NCBI RefSeq assembly: GCF_964355755.1
Contig: NC_092673.1
Location: 5,337,001-5,401,000 of the forward strand
Reading direction: 5' to 3'
From: Antedon mediterranea
Taxonomy: Eukaryota > Echinodermata > Crinoidea > Comatulida > Antedonidae
DNA: 64,000 nucleotides
Below the pieces are notes generated by a model, which did no database searches, was not told the origin of the DNA, and worked only from the letters and a program-made list of their open reading frames with translations. Shown piece after piece: positions 1 through 12,800 of this stretch (within the stretch, counting starts at the first letter, position 1; each line of letters starts with the position of its first letter). The position numbers and the translations under genes were made by a program.

Positions 1-520
1 TTTCATTAAAAATGACAATGATGAATGATGAATTAATTCTTTTTATATTATTATTTGTTAAAATAAAAGTAGATAATGTAGTTATAAAATAAATGAATTT
101 TAAGTCACATTATAGTTGTAATATCATTTTTCATTTTCTTACTGTTTTCTTTTTTTTCTTTATCGATAGAGACTGTATCTAAACGTGAATAAAAACAGGT
201 TTTATTTATTTTTTTATACTCTATATAAAAAAACAAATATTATATGTCACACTTAATAATCACTTTTTTTCATTCATTGTTTGTTAAGATAAAACCACAC
301 AACAAGCTACTCAGCACATTAGGTGGTACACCACAGAAGAATGACCAAAAAAATCTGAATTATAAACAACAGAAAATATTATAGAAAGGCTAAGGTTCAT
401 TCACCCCCATCGCTGAAGGAACTCTGCCTGAACTTTGTATTCAAAGGTAAAAAAAACAGATCATAGTTGGAGATTTTTAGATAATATACCTACAGTAATA
501 AAATATTTCATGATGTTGGA
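1..520. other. AT-rich stretch without a gene
   Basis: I see only AT-rich sequence with homopolymer runs and no splice-flanked coding block. A short open frame beginning at 435 runs straight into the MITE that follows and is not a gene. Confidence 0.5.
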
Positions 521-686
521 CTGCTTCGTCTACACTATCAAACTTCATGTGACAAAACAATGTGATCTGCCCATATACGGACATGATGATATCATATCAC
601 TACCATATTTGAGCATATCACCACCATATTTGGACTCGTCACACTTTTTTTTGTCAAACTAGTTTAATAGTGTAGACAGATCTTTA
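521..686. mobile_element. Palindromic MITE, 'tctacactatcaaact' family, copy 1
   Basis: The left end reads cgtctacactatcaaact and the right end reads agtttaatagtgtagacag, which are inverted copies of each other. The interior carries the family signature words: an arm around 'ccatatacggacatgatgat' and two direct copies of a 'taccatatttgagcatatcac' block. Four other loci in the window share this layout (3059-3364, 22246-22372, 24189-24346, 56251-56375). There is no open frame, so it is a non-autonomous DNA element. Exact ends and target duplication are unclear. Confidence 0.8.
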
Positions 687-2203
687 GTAAAGACGGCAAG
701 ATTTCATTAAAACAAATTGGCTTTTTGCTGTTGAAGTATTTTTTATAAAGTACTGCATTTTCGATGTGCATATATTGTATACATTGTAACCAGTATTTAC
801 CGAAAATCATGTTAAAATTGATAATTTATTGCAATAACCTGAATGTTAATCTTGTCGAAAAAAGTATGTGATACAAAAGAGTCAGAGAAAAATAAATGAA
901 TGCCTCAACTTAAAATTTTCAACATTTTATTTATACAAATAAAATGCTGCAATTGAGTCATTTATTTTATCTATAAGTTCAATCAAAATTTCTGAAAATT
1001 GAACAATTTGAGTTTCAGCCAAACGAATTGAAAAACTAGAACATTAATAGAAACTTTGAAATTGATGGAAACATTTCTAATGTTATACATGTATCAAAAG
1101 GAGAATAAAATGGAGACAGACTACATTGAATTAAGAAGAATAACCCATCTTTTACAAGATACATTGATTTTAAATTAAACTTATTACTACTAGCCTTTTA
1201 AATATGGCAAAAAAATGCCTTAAACATTCTCCTTTTAACGTTGCTTTCAGGAACAAAAAATATATTCATTTACTTTGCAATCTGTAGGTCAGGAGTCTGT
1301 CCTATATAAATGCACAATCCAGCAAAAGCCTAGTAGTATACTATATAATTTATTTGGAAGCTACACTTTTGAAACAGTGGCACACTTCTTGAATGAAGGT
1401 GCGCCCAGAGTAAGTAAAATAAAAGGGTTTTTTTTAAATGATTTAATAGGCCTACTTACAAGGAAACAATTATGTACAACTATTGCTAGAATTAGAAATT
1501 TTTATTAATTAATAACGGTTTGTTTTCATTAATTAATAATGGTCCATAATAAGAGAGCTAGTTATTAATCAATCAGTAGAATATTGCCACTAGGTAAACA
1601 GACTTTAAAATCAATAAATTAATTAACCATCACAAATCCAGAATTTGCAACAATAGTAAAAATGATGGCACTCCATACAAACAGGTGGATGTAATATTGA
1701 AAAACTGTATTAAAAAATAAAATAGGAGTAAACACAAATTAGTTTGCTGTCATATGACATTGCATACAAACTATGTACAGTAGTAAGTGACCTACATATA
1801 TTCTGAACTGAGTGCTTATCATTAAAATGTTTATTGCTTTATTATTGTTTATTGTAAGTAAAGTAGAAACATTAAAACAAAATGTACATTTAGAAAAATT
1901 ATTATTACATCTACTATGCCATTGATGAAAAAAAAAATTACTTTAGGTATGTGATTATTTTGGTGAACATACTGTATGGTACCTGTACCCAAGGACCATG
2001 AAGTAACCAGGGAGATGTAACCTATTATACATTAATCTGTAACCGCCATAGGCAGCGTTATGTATACCCACATCCATACATAGATTTAAAATATATATTT
2101 TTTCTGCATCAAAACAGGTCAAATGTCAAAAATATTTAGTTTTTTTTAATCTTTAGTACAATATTCATATTGAAGTAGGTAGAAGCCTTTCTTTCAATCA
2201 TTG
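687..2203. other. AT-rich stretch without a gene
   Basis: Nothing recognisable is present. The only structure is a small inverted AT motif near 1503-1550 built from 'attaattaataa'. The open frame at 1275-1508 has low-complexity composition and no family resemblance. Confidence 0.5.
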
Positions 2204-2455
2204 TTCAGGGTGTACTTTCCTATGAAGGGGAATGTCTCAACACTACGGCCAACCTCTATTCAAGGGACACTCATATTCAGGGTGTACTTTCCCATGAAGG
2301 AGAATGTCTCAATACTACGGCCAACCTTTATTCAAGTGACACTCATATTCAGGGTGTACTTTCCCATGAAGGGGAATGTCTCAACACTACGGCCAACCTC
2401 TATTCAAGCGACCCTCATATTCAGGGGACACTCATATTCAGGGGAAAATTTCCCA
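2204..2455. repeat. 72-bp minisatellite, three full units plus a partial
   Basis: Units begin with ttcagggtgtactttcc at 2204, 2276 and 2348, giving an exact 72-bp period. A decayed partial follows, with the words 'ggacactcatattcagggg' repeated up to about 2455. Because 72 is a multiple of 3, one frame stays open through the array and simulates a 24-residue protein repeat. No start context, splice site or composition supports real coding. Confidence 0.85.
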
Positions 2456-2459
2456 TAGG

Positions 2460-3058
2460 GATTCTACTAAGTATTGTTTTTACTTAACTTAGAGAGGACA
2501 ATGAAAATTGTACTGTACAAAAATTCACACAAATAGCAATCACATTATTGCTATTATTTCCTTGACAGTCAACATGAAACTATGTCAATCAATTTCTGGA
2601 TTCTAAATTGAGGTAATAAACTGTGTTATTAGTTTCAGAACCACTCTAACTATGCTCTCAATGAATAACGAACATTGACATAAAAGGATAATTGGAATTT
2701 TTGTATAAACTTAATATTTTATCGTTTTATCCTTCAGATTATGTTGGTTTATCGAGGTAAGCTAGGCACAAAATGGAAAATTGACAGTAAACTTTAACCA
2801 TGCAAATTATTAGCTCAATAAAAATGTCCAAAATTAATTTTTTTTCGATTCATACTTTATAAGTTACGAAAGCAATACATGTTATCAAACAGTAGAAAAA
2901 CAAGCTGAGTTTATGAAATTTATTTTTTTTTAATTTTACAAATTTTAATGAAACTGTTAACATAACTATTGGTGATGTCATGTCATCTATAATTTAATTT
3001 ACATACAGAAAAAATTAAGAATACAATTTAATCTATTGTAAGATATTCATATTGACGT
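2460..3058. other. AT-rich stretch without a gene
   Basis: No gene, repeat family or hairpin that I can support. Confidence 0.5.
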
Positions 3059-3364
3059 AAAGCTCTGTCCACACTATCAAACTAGTTAACAAAAAAAGGG
3101 TGATGTAGCCAAATATGGTAGTGATATGACATCATCCTGTCCATAGGACAGAGATTTAAGTATAAGTTTAACTAATTATTTTTACTAAATAAAATGATAT
3201 AGAAAGCGTTGCCTACACTAATCTTGATCAAATTTTATGCGACAAAAATGTACATAATGATGTCATATCAATACCATATTTGGGCATATGACTACTATAA
3301 TATTTGGGCACATCAAACTTTTTTTTTGTCAAACTAGTTTGATGATAGTGTAGATAGAGCTTTA
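3059..3364. mobile_element. Palindromic MITE copy 2, apparently two partial units side by side
   Basis: The left part (about 3059-3150) starts taaagctctgtccacacta and contains the 'ccaaatatggtagtgatatgac' block before breaking off. The right part (about 3205-3364) starts gcctacactaatcttgat and ends gatgatagtgtagatagagc. This fits either a tandem pair of truncated copies or one copy with about 60 bp of foreign AT-rich sequence in the middle. The family is defined by the copies at 521-686 and 24189-24346. Confidence 0.75.
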
Positions 3365-4168
3365 GAAGTATTATCTACCATTTAAGAATGTAAACGCCAG
3401 GATATTAATTACTTGATACTCATTTACAGTACTTGCTGTTGGCAGTCTTTGTCTAGTAGTTATGGAAACTTTCTCAATTTAAAATTCTAACCTACAATAT
3501 CTCAAATAACAAATTTGACCTCATATTAATAGTATGCATGCTAAGTTGGTTTAATAATGTAATAACCAGAATATAGTTGATCACAACCTTGAACCTTTTA
3601 AGCTGCCATCTTAACACTTCCCTCAGCAGACTAAATTCTAACCTCCAAGGCATCAATATAGTATTAATAGCTATATTCAACCATTACTATTTTCATAAGT
3701 GAGGCCTAGAAATTGTTAACAATATACTGCCTATGAAGTTTTAACGTATAATCAATATTAAGCCTAGACCTACAGTCTCTTATTAATAAAGTGTATCGTA
3801 GACGTTGTTTAGTTCCGCACGCCATCGCATCAATTTATGAAAATGAAAATCAAATTTGCATTGAACGTTTGGCTAGCAACAATCTGTCAGCAGCCACTAG
3901 TTTGCACTTGTTTAATCTTCTCACCTGGGTAGATTAAATTCAGATATTTCACACATGATAGGACACCAATATAACACATACCTGTCTAAACATTCTGTTC
4001 TTTGTTCTTTGTTTTTCTGCCGTTGGATTTTTTTTTTGTCAAGAGCGTAGTTCTTATTCGTTGATTTATTTACAAATTAATAACAAACATAAACAAATAA
4101 GTGTGTATCGGCTAAGTTTATTGAGGATATTTTTTTATTTTTTAGTCTATATTATTCTCTATTTGTAT
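3365..4168. other. Stretch without a gene
   Basis: No supported gene. A minus-strand open frame at 3492-3680 lacks similarity to any family I recognise and has no splice context. Confidence 0.45.
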
Positions 4169-4172
4169 TTAA

Positions 4173-4524
4173 AGATGTATTGTCCCTCAAAAACATGAAA
4201 AATAAAGATTAATTAAATCAGACTTTGAATAGTTTATTTTGTAGTTTTAATAAAGTTAATCAGTTATGTAGAAAAAAAAACCATGAAGAAAAATGCTTTC
4301 ACTTATAAAATAACATGATAAATGGTTAAATTCAACCAAAAATCCATTGGCTGGCAGTGGCAGCCAATTTGACAATTTTTTGCTTTAAATTACAGTTTTT
4401 TCAGGTAAATAAAGTTTGTTTCGATCTAATTTTTGGTCAAAGTGGATAACTATTATGTGAAATTAAAATTGCATATTCAACAAAAAAAAATTAAAAAATT
4501 ATTTTTCAGGGGGACAATACATCT
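4173..4524 (-). mobile_element. TTAA-flanked MITE, 'agatgtattgtccccc' family, copy 1
   Basis: The terminal inverted repeats are agatgtattgtccctcaa at the left and the complement of gggggacaatacatct at the right, bounded by TTAA at 4169-4172 and 4525-4528. The interior is characteristic ('tcaaattggctgccag', 'gaccaaaaattggatcga') and matches copies at 40602-40947 and 54325-54679, which lie in the opposite orientation. There is no coding capacity. The TTAA target is typical of piggyBac- and Kolobok-like transposases. Confidence 0.85.
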
Positions 4525-4528
4525 TTAA

Positions 4529-6746
4529 GAAATAAATTAATACTTTTCTTGAATACCATAATAAAATAGTATATATACAGTACCCATTTTGTATGTATAC
4601 TTTTAAACTTTTTTTTAAAGTAACTAAGAGTACTAGGAACTGTAGTAGACTTCTAGCACTTAGCAACAAATTTTAGCTGTACCCTATTTACACAATAATG
4701 TACTTACTACTATTAGGCTCCTGTAGCTTTATAAAGTACATTACATTTCCTGATAAATTTACAAATTATGGCTACAAAGGAAACAAAGCTTGGATGGCAA
4801 AAAGGTGTAGTGACAAAAGTTTTGGTTCAAAAATCTTTAAACAATACATTCTGAATATTAAATAAAGGCTTTTAGGGTGGGGACATAAAGTGGAATTGAA
4901 ATGTTGACGCCACCCATCCTTGAATCAAAGACCAAAATGAACAAAAAATGTTATACGGCCTCGTGGAAGAACACCTTTCTGGTGAACAAGGTCTAAGGTT
5001 CAACATTGCAAAAATAAAGATTTTATTATCATGACTTTTTATATCAGCAGTGGCAGGCAATCAATATTTGGAGAAAAACCTGTACTAAAATAACTAATTA
5101 TTTTGTTTATATTAAATGCAACCTTAATAATAGTACTTTCATGATAAATTAAAATGTATACTATTATTACTAAAATGGAAATGCTAAGGGTTCCATGACA
5201 ACAAATCAAGTGACAGCTTATTATAACAATGTACTTGAATCAAAATAATAAATGGCATTGTCTTGTGTACAGTGCTGTACAAAGTACACTGTACAATAAC
5301 TGACCTTACTCGTAGTAATCTTGATGTCGCTATGTAACCAATTGATTCTTTTTCAACCCAATGATCAATTTGGTTAATAATTCACCAAAGACAATAGCTA
5401 GACAGGTAGCCTAGAGTAAAATCGGAGGTCAGCCAGTGTAGAATATTTCTCAAAAAAGAGAATCAACAACAATCAAAATACTGAGTTTTAAAAGGTCAAT
5501 GATGATGAAAATATTTATTTATTACTTCCCTCTCTTGCAGATATAAATTATTGCATCTTTTTTTGGGGGACAGGGAAAGTATTTCAGAATAATTTATTAA
5601 TCATACAGTACATCTAAATTTAGTATATCATTTTAGGTTTATGTATTAATTAATGTCACTGTTCTGTTATCAATTGCAAAATCCTAATGACACATGAACA
5701 CAAGTGTAGTCTGGGGAAAATCCTAACCTACAGTAATACATAAATAACATAATCCCTATACTAGTATAGTAAGTATACAATTGTATTACTATACTATATT
5801 ACTATACTAATTATAACAATTTAAATTGAAAATGAGAAAACTATCACTAATTTATAAATATATACAATAACGATACTAGAGTACGGTACTATTATTAACA
5901 GAAATGGCATCAGATGTTGCATTAATAGATAATCATAAGTATTTTCAATACAAAGAACCTTGGAATCACATTATTATTAGGAGTGCTGTATATAGAGAAA
6001 TACAGCAAACACAGAATTATTTTTATGAAGATGATGACAACAGCTGGGACTCATGATGGCTAATAATGTCTCCCAAGGCTAAACCTTTGTCACAATCATA
6101 TAGCACACAGAGGTCATGTCATAAATTGACCACTCATGTTCATACCATGTATAGCAGAAGATGCAGTCAATGAGCCAAGCCTTATTATAAACAATCTTGA
6201 AATAATCTTTCCATGTTTAGCACAAGCTACTGCCTATGTAACTAAAAAGTCAAAGGGCCAAAAGAGGACACAGCAAACAGTTAATAGTTCCAAAAACTTC
6301 ATCCACAGTCTACCAGCAATATTTTTCCCCCCGAGAACTACAAAATTAGAACATGGAATACCCTATTGCAGTCTATTGTTAACGTAAATAAACATGAAAA
6401 ACTTTAAAGAAGATTTTAGCAAGCACCTTGTCCAAACCAATTAAACAGCACCACCACTTCACGGAGACCTCCTAGTTAATTTCCCTCGTGGAAGATTCAG
6501 GAGAAAACAAACCAAGTACCTAGTAACCTACCAATCTGCAATATCTTCTAAATATAGACATCTCATGTATCAATATAAATATGTATTATAATTCTCTGAA
6601 AACAAATAAAATCATCTGTAATGTTGTTTCTATTTTTCTGAGCTTTTTTCAGGGCATGTTTTTATTCCACTGGGAGACGGTATAAAGCCAGTTAATCTTA
6701 AAAGCTTTCTCTCCAACAACCTGATTTCAAACTAGTCGTAACTCCT
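4529..6746. other. 2.2 kb without a recognised gene
   Basis: AT-rich sequence. A cluster of 'actatactat' words at about 5755-5815 can form an imperfect hairpin. Open frames at 4872-5060 (minus) and 6136-6387 (plus) have no recognisable domain and no paired splice sites, so I do not call them genes. Confidence 0.45.
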
Positions 6747-7520
6747 TTAAGGGTCATTCCATCTCAGTTCACCCAAAAAAAATGGAATTTTAAACCCTAC
6801 CTCTTCCAATTTTGATGAAATTTGGTATATGGGTGATTCATAGCAATTAAAGCCAAAATTTCAAATTTTAACTTTATCGGACCAACGGTTTTCGAGATAT
6901 CGCAATTTCAATTTTCGGTTTTTACGCAAAAAAGCGCGCGGCCGCTACGTTTCAAAGAGCTGTATCTCGGGAACTATAGGTTCGATTTTAAAAACAAAGG
7001 TATTTTTGTAAAGGGGAGACCATAAGGAACCTAAATATACTAATTGTGTGTGTTTTATGTTAATTTTAAGTTGAATAAAACTTTGACATATATTTTGACC
7101 TTGAAATTGACCCCGTGGAACACGCCCGATTTGTTGGTGACTATCACGAAAAATGTAGCCCTACGTGTCAACTACAACATATAAAAAAATTGGAGGGGTT
7201 TTTTGGTTTGTTTCCATGAAATTACAATTTGAAGTTGACATACCTCTTCCTTTTAGTGTATTTTTGGTGTTGTTATACTTTATACACAGTGTGAACACTA
7301 ACTGTTAAGGTGTCTTATTGTTACGCTTTCTCATCAGGCCCACTTAAACAGTAGATATATTTTGATATGAGAAATACTGGGTAACTCACATACTTTTCAA
7401 ATCAATTTTGACACATAGTTTAGTGTCCTTACTATGTTATTATGCACATTAACATATGCATAATAAGTGATTGCAGAGAACATACAACAGTTAACTGTAT
7501 AGGTCTTTTTAAAGGTTGTC

Positions 7521-8715
7521 ATCCCCTATATAAAAACAAAACTACCAACCATGAAAAAAGTTCATTATTTCACAGATGGATGTGGCGGCCAATACAAAAA
7601 CAAATATAACTTTATTAACCTTTGCCACCACCAGGAAGATTTTGGTTTAGACGCCGAGTGGAATTTTTTCGCTACATCACATGGCAAGAGTGCGTTTGAT
7701 GGCATAGGTGGAACAGTTAAGAGGCTTGTCACTAAGAGAAGCTTACAGCGTTTGACTGAATGTCATATTATCACATCTCTCAGTATGTTCGACTACTGTG
7801 TAATTTTTTATTTTTATTTTATGTCTTTAGGCAATGTGGCCAAGGATTATCAATGGTGAATTAATCACTGTCCTATCAGATAGGTGGTAATCCCCCTGAT
7901 ACAGGGGCTATTGTGTGAACCAGTTCACCGGGGTAACCCCCTACTCTTTTTCGAATAATGAACTGGGTTCTTTAAAGTACACACATGTTATAACTGTGTA
8001 CACTGGACCTACGGTTTATAGTCCTTATCCGAGAAGACTTGTTCCACCACCAGAACGGAGCGAGTCGGCCTCGAACCCTTGCCGATGTTGTTGTTGGCTC
8101 TTTTAGGTACGGTAAACGGCGCCCCTGCCTTAACCGCTCGGCCATATGACTCGCTCATATGGACATTCCAGGCATCAACTTTTTTCATGTGGGAATAGAT
8201 GAGGTATCTACTGTGGAAAAAGAAATAAAGCCGAGATTCAACCTCGCCCAGACCATCAAGGGTACATTACAATATCATCGCTTTGTTCCCGTTTCTCTGG
8301 CACAGATGCAGGTCTACAAAGTACCCAGATAAACCCTCCGGATGTGGTAGTGATTCAAGAATCTTTCAGTGATGAAAATGAAATTGTTGCTGATACACAA
8401 CCCACCATTATTAGAATTCAGAATTTTGTGTGCTGTAGTTATGATGGTGTCCCATGGATTGGTTTGGTGGTGGATGTCTCACTCGCAGAAGAGTTTGGGG
8501 ATTTTCAAATTAAATTTATGCATCCTCATGGGTCAGCGAAAACCTTTTATTGGCCGTCCAAAGAAGACTGTTGTTGGATTCCTGAATCAAATGTACATTG
8601 TATTATAGCCTCTCCGTTTATAAAATCCGCTTCGACTAGGAATTACAGTATTTCCCAAAATGATCGCCACAACATTTCTAAATACTGTTTGAATTGTCCA
8701 GATGACAAGGAGTAA
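7521..8715 (+). pseudogene. Broken transposase-like gene inside the TTAA transposon
   Basis: The recognisable part starts near 7521 with frame text leading into FTDGCGGQYKNKYNF, followed by CHHQEDFG and FFATSHGKSAFDGIGGTVKR. I recognise this block from transposon-type proteins of many invertebrates; the invariant Asp in the first motif and the HGKS..DG block look like parts of a DDE-type active site, though that is inference. The frame is cut by the SINE at 7876-8153, resumes with DIPGINFFHVGIDEV near 8162, shifts frame near 8297-8300, and ends with a C-terminal block containing VPWIGLVVDVS and FYWPSKEDCCWIP before a stop at 8713-8715. The N-terminal half of a full-length protein is absent. 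It is not functional as read. Confidence 0.75.
7876..8153 (-). repeat. tRNA-derived SINE (tRNA-Leu-like head), inserted in the transposase gene
   Basis: Read on the minus strand, the head carries an A-box-like TGGCCGAGCGGTTAAGGC and a B-box-like GGGTTCGAGGCC about 50 bases later, spacing typical of tRNA-Leu-derived SINEs. A body follows with conserved words such as 'tcttctcggataagga', 'ctttaaagaacccagt' and 'agagtagggggttacccc', ending near 'accacctatctgatag'. The surrounding coding frame stops at one edge and resumes at the other, so the SINE arrived after the transposon. Target-site duplications are not obvious. Confidence 0.85.
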
Positions 8716-9331
8716 AGGCCAGACATAGACAATTGTAACATTATAATAATATTTAGTTTGTAAATAAAATTAATTTTGGAATACATCAAATTGACATTGA
8801 AGTAATGCATGGACAGACACCAAAAATACACTAAAAGGAAGAGGTATGTCAACTTCAAATTGTAATTTCATGGAAACAAAGAAAAAAACCCCTCCAATTT
8901 TTTTATATGTTGTAGTTGACACGTTGGGCTACATTTTTCATGATAGTCACCAACAAAACGGGCGTGTTCCACGGGGGAAATTTCAAGGTCAAAATATATG
9001 TCAAAGTTTTATTCAACTTAAAATTAACATAAAACACACACAATTAGTATATTTAGATTCCTTATGGTCTCCCCTTTACAAAAATACCTTTGCTTTTAAA
9101 ATCGAACCTATAGTTCCCGAGATACAGCTCTTTGAAACGTGGCGGACGCGCCCTTTTTTGCATAAAAACCGAAAATTGAAATTGCGATATCTTGAAAACC
9201 GTTGGTCCGATAAAGTTAAAATTTGAAATTTTGGCTTTAATTGCTATGAATCACCCATATACCAAATTTCATCGAAATTGGAAGAGGTAGGGTTTAACTC
9301 ATTGGGTGATCTGAGATGGAATGACCCTTAA

Positions 9332-9760
9332 ACATAATTTCCACATATTGTTTCTCACTGTCACCCACCCTATTAGGTTTTGTCAAGACACATGCTATAC
9401 AACAAACTTAAATTTACTAACTGTACTTGATAATTATAGCATAAAAAGAATGCTTTGAATTTCAACAGAACATCTATTGACAGTTTAACATCTGTAGTTG
9501 CTAATGCTATGTACACAACAGTGTCACTGTCAAACAAAGGTTAAAGGTTATATAATAATAACAAAACACAAACATTAATTCTGAAAAAATCTTTAATTAT
9601 ACTAAATTAATAACCATGTAGATGATTCAATTTATTGGTTATTTTATACGTTTTTTTTAAATTTATTTCATAGGCATCTATTAACAGCAAGCACAAACTC
9701 GCCAATTTACAGGATGGATTAAAACTATTTCCTAATCATTTGAGGCTTATGGAGTGGAGT
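9332..9760. other. Stretch without a gene
   Basis: No supported gene or repeat family. Confidence 0.45.
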
Positions 9761-9775
9761 TACAACCCGGACACT

Positions 9776-9893
9776 AGGTCAAAATTGAACCCTGGCACTA
9801 CAGTAGGTCAGGATTGAACCCTGGACTTGGTCAGGATTGAACCCTGGACTTGAAGGCAAGCACGTTATCCATCAAGCTACAGCTCCACTACTT
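9776..9893 (-). repeat. tRNA-like fragment with tandemly repeated B box
   Basis: On the minus strand the sequence reads GGAGCTGTAGCTTGATGG, an A-box-like segment, then an anticodon-arm-like 'gcttgccttcaagtcc' and a B-box-like GGGTTCAATCCTGACC. The B-box part is repeated two to three times with a period of about 22-28 bp (near 9782, 9810 and 9832). It looks like a tRNA-derived SINE head whose 3' part was expanded by slippage. It is not a functional tRNA. Confidence 0.65.
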
Positions 9894-9899
9894 TTCTCT

Positions 9900-12800
9900 A
9901 ACTTCACCATTTGTATAGATTTTGTTCATTAACATCATCCTGTTGCTAAACTTTGGAGATGCTTCAATATTTTTCTTTGCATCATGATGAGAGACCTTAC
10001 GAAGTGAGGTGCCAACTAAATTAAGGTCTTCTGGGTAAAACAATATGAAATTGTCATCTATATAAGATTTCGCAAAACATTAAATACCAATTTGACTGAA
10101 AGATATGATGGCCTGGATACAGTTTAAAGTAGTTTTAATAACATACAATTAAATATGTCACTATTCTTTTGAATACATACAGTACAGTAACGTTACATTA
10201 CAACACTTTGGCTTAATACAACTACTGTAAATTAATGGACGCTGTCAGGAGGCGATGTTTTTAACATAGGCTATAAAAAGATGTAATGTCAGCAATTATT
10301 TGTCTGAATAACATCGGATTGAAATGATATGTGTTTAACTCCGTTTAACAGGTGCACTAATTTCAAGCCACATAAAATTATTTTTACAATGAAGTTAATG
10401 TTTATTAAGAAATATAACAAAAATAACAGGGTTCTCAGAGCATAATAAAGTCACAAAACAACAATGATGACCAACTATGAGTGTCGCTTAACTGGAACCT
10501 ACAGTATTCTCCTAAAACAGCAAGATATATTTTGAAAATTTGAAAATTCATTGCAGAAATGGTACAGTCTGTGAACCCCACCCTCAAGTGAGAACATCCC
10601 AATATCCCAAAATGATCATAACCTTTTTGAGACATGGAAGTGAAAACCTGTTTGAGAAAGAGCTTGCAATACACAGTGATTTGCTGTTTGCAAAGAAAAA
10701 ATACTATAATCGCTAACCACAGGTGCGGCTGTTTTTTAAGACGGGACGCCAAAGAACACTAGGTTTAAATGTGTACTTTTTTTTCCCACGGAAGAACATT
10801 TTTTTAAATGCTTATAATTTATTAGGTATAACCAGTTCATAACCAGTACTGGTAGTTTGATTGTGTCGCAGCCTAATTTCCATTGTATTCAGTTTGGTGG
10901 TTGTTGTGTAATGACAATAGTTATTTAAATTATCCACAGACAATAGAAGATTGTTTGCACCATTCATTTGACCTTTTGAGGTATAAGGTCAAATTGACAC
11001 AATGATTGGTTACACTACAATAAAAAAATTCCTTCACAGAAACTAGTGTTGAGACTACTGTAGAATAAATTGGGTTTCCGTTTTCTGGATATTTTGTAAG
11101 GAGGATCCTTTAAAAAATATGGTTTGAATCTACATAGATCTAGGTTCGCAACATCAAATATTTATTTTTAACAAACTGAGAACTTGTTTATAAACATTTT
11201 AGTTTCAAATGGTGGCTGTTTTGGTAGGAGTGCAGACATTCACACAGCATGACATTCTCTGTATTCCGAAGGGAAAACACGAAACTAGAGCATAGACAAT
11301 GTGATTTAAGAATTCAAGGTAAATTGCATGACATTTTGCACTTTGGTGTGCAGAAAAATAAAATCAAATTTATCTAACATCAAATTGTTTGTCACACATT
11401 CAAATAGTAATAAAACTATGTTTTATACTGTTTTTAAGATAATAATTAATAGGTTTACAAAATATATTTAAAAACTATTTAATAAAGTGAACCCTAAACA
11501 AGTTAAAGTCAAAGATTTAAATGTGAAATATTAATATTAATCTATTTGTTCACTAAAAAAAATTAATCAAACAAAATAATATACCTGTTCTACAGTACTG
11601 TACATCAAATGATTGGCATTAATTTTATGTTGAAAAGCTTATAATGGGATATCTATCAGTGTTCTCAAATATGAATTAATTAATGAGTAATTCATTATCT
11701 TTATAGCAGTTACTGTATAGGCTTCATGGGTCTCTAGTACATTTTTCTTTGGCCTGTTTACACAGTAGGTTTAGCTATGCCTTTGGCTTGGCATTTACCT
11801 GATACAGTACCTTCAGGGGTATGTCAATTTATTGTGGAAAATACCTACTTCACTCCACTATGGCCAGTTTACAAGGAATTGACAATTAGCAGCTATGCCA
11901 GCCAGGGACCAGCTTCATACTGTATGTCAAAATATTTTTAAATGTCATATCTTTGAGATGTAAACTATGTTTCCTTTTTTACTGATGAATATGCAAGTCT
12001 GACATAATCCAATATACAGTAATTAATATGTAAAATATTGTCCATTGTCCCATATGGAGGTCACACAGTATGGTTGAATTGAAATACTTTTCAATAATAA
12101 TAATTTTTTAAACCCGTTTTATTTACTAGAAATGTAACAATCTCATAGTCATACTGTAAAGGTCGCCAAAGTAAAGACACAATTTGATTTCTTCAATTAA
12201 TAATAATAATTAATAACAAACAAATTAATAAGTATATCAATTATTCATCCTATTATTACTGTAATACAATGATACAAAGTGAATGAGAATTCAATTAACA
12301 TTACAATTCAGCAGTTAGTTTTTGGTACAATGGGCTATGGTATAACGATGACAAGGCTCTCCAGCATAATATTCATAATTTATTCAGCCTTACTCATAAG
12401 TTTACTATAGGCTGTAGCAGTGTATTACAGTTTAACTTTAATCAAGGTTACTACTACTAGTACTACACTACTGTACCTACAGTATACTGTACAACAATCA
12501 TGTAATGCATGAACTGTTCATGCATAATACAATAATACTAAATAATACTAACCAAAATGCATACACTAATACTGTATTTAAACCAACAATAAAGATTATT
12601 ATTTTTTAAGTAAATAAATAATTTTTTTAGTATAAAAATAAGTCTATAATTTATTTTAAAATGACTACAGTTTACTGTAGTACAATTGTCAAACATATTT
12701 GATATAATTGTGGTGCTTTTAAAATAAATTTCTTTAGTTTAATCACAGAAACAATTGTCTATGGGAAAAAATGTAAGCCTAAAAATATTTATTTTTGATA

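Larger units (their letters stand above)
6751..9327. mobile_element. 2.58-kb TTAA-flanked DNA transposon with about 0.5-kb inverted repeats
   Basis: The element begins gggtcattccatctcag and ends in its complement, with TTAA on both sides (6747-6750, 9328-9331). The inverted repeats run inward for about 520 bp (6751-7270 and 8817-9327) and are nearly identical, for example 'acctcttccttttagtgta' against 'tacactaaaaggaagaggt'. Between them lies a decayed plus-strand transposase-like gene interrupted by a minus-strand tRNA-derived SINE. The long conserved arms suggest relatively recent activity, while the gene is broken, so this is probably a non-autonomous derivative. I cannot assign the superfamily beyond 'TTAA target'; Kolobok-like or piggyBac-like are the options. 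Confidence 0.92.

Noticed and set aside
7876-8153. A functional tRNA-Leu gene
   Set aside because: A- and B-box words are present, but the acceptor arm does not pair and a SINE body follows without a terminator, so it is a SINE.
8846-9226. 126-codon frame at the right of the TTAA transposon
   Set aside because: It lies almost wholly in the right inverted repeat, so it is structural sequence rather than a gene.
10435-10752. Minus-strand open frame of 105 codons
   Set aside because: No domain, no splice context and no resemblance to the KDM3 protein whose intron it may lie in; expected by chance in this much sequence.
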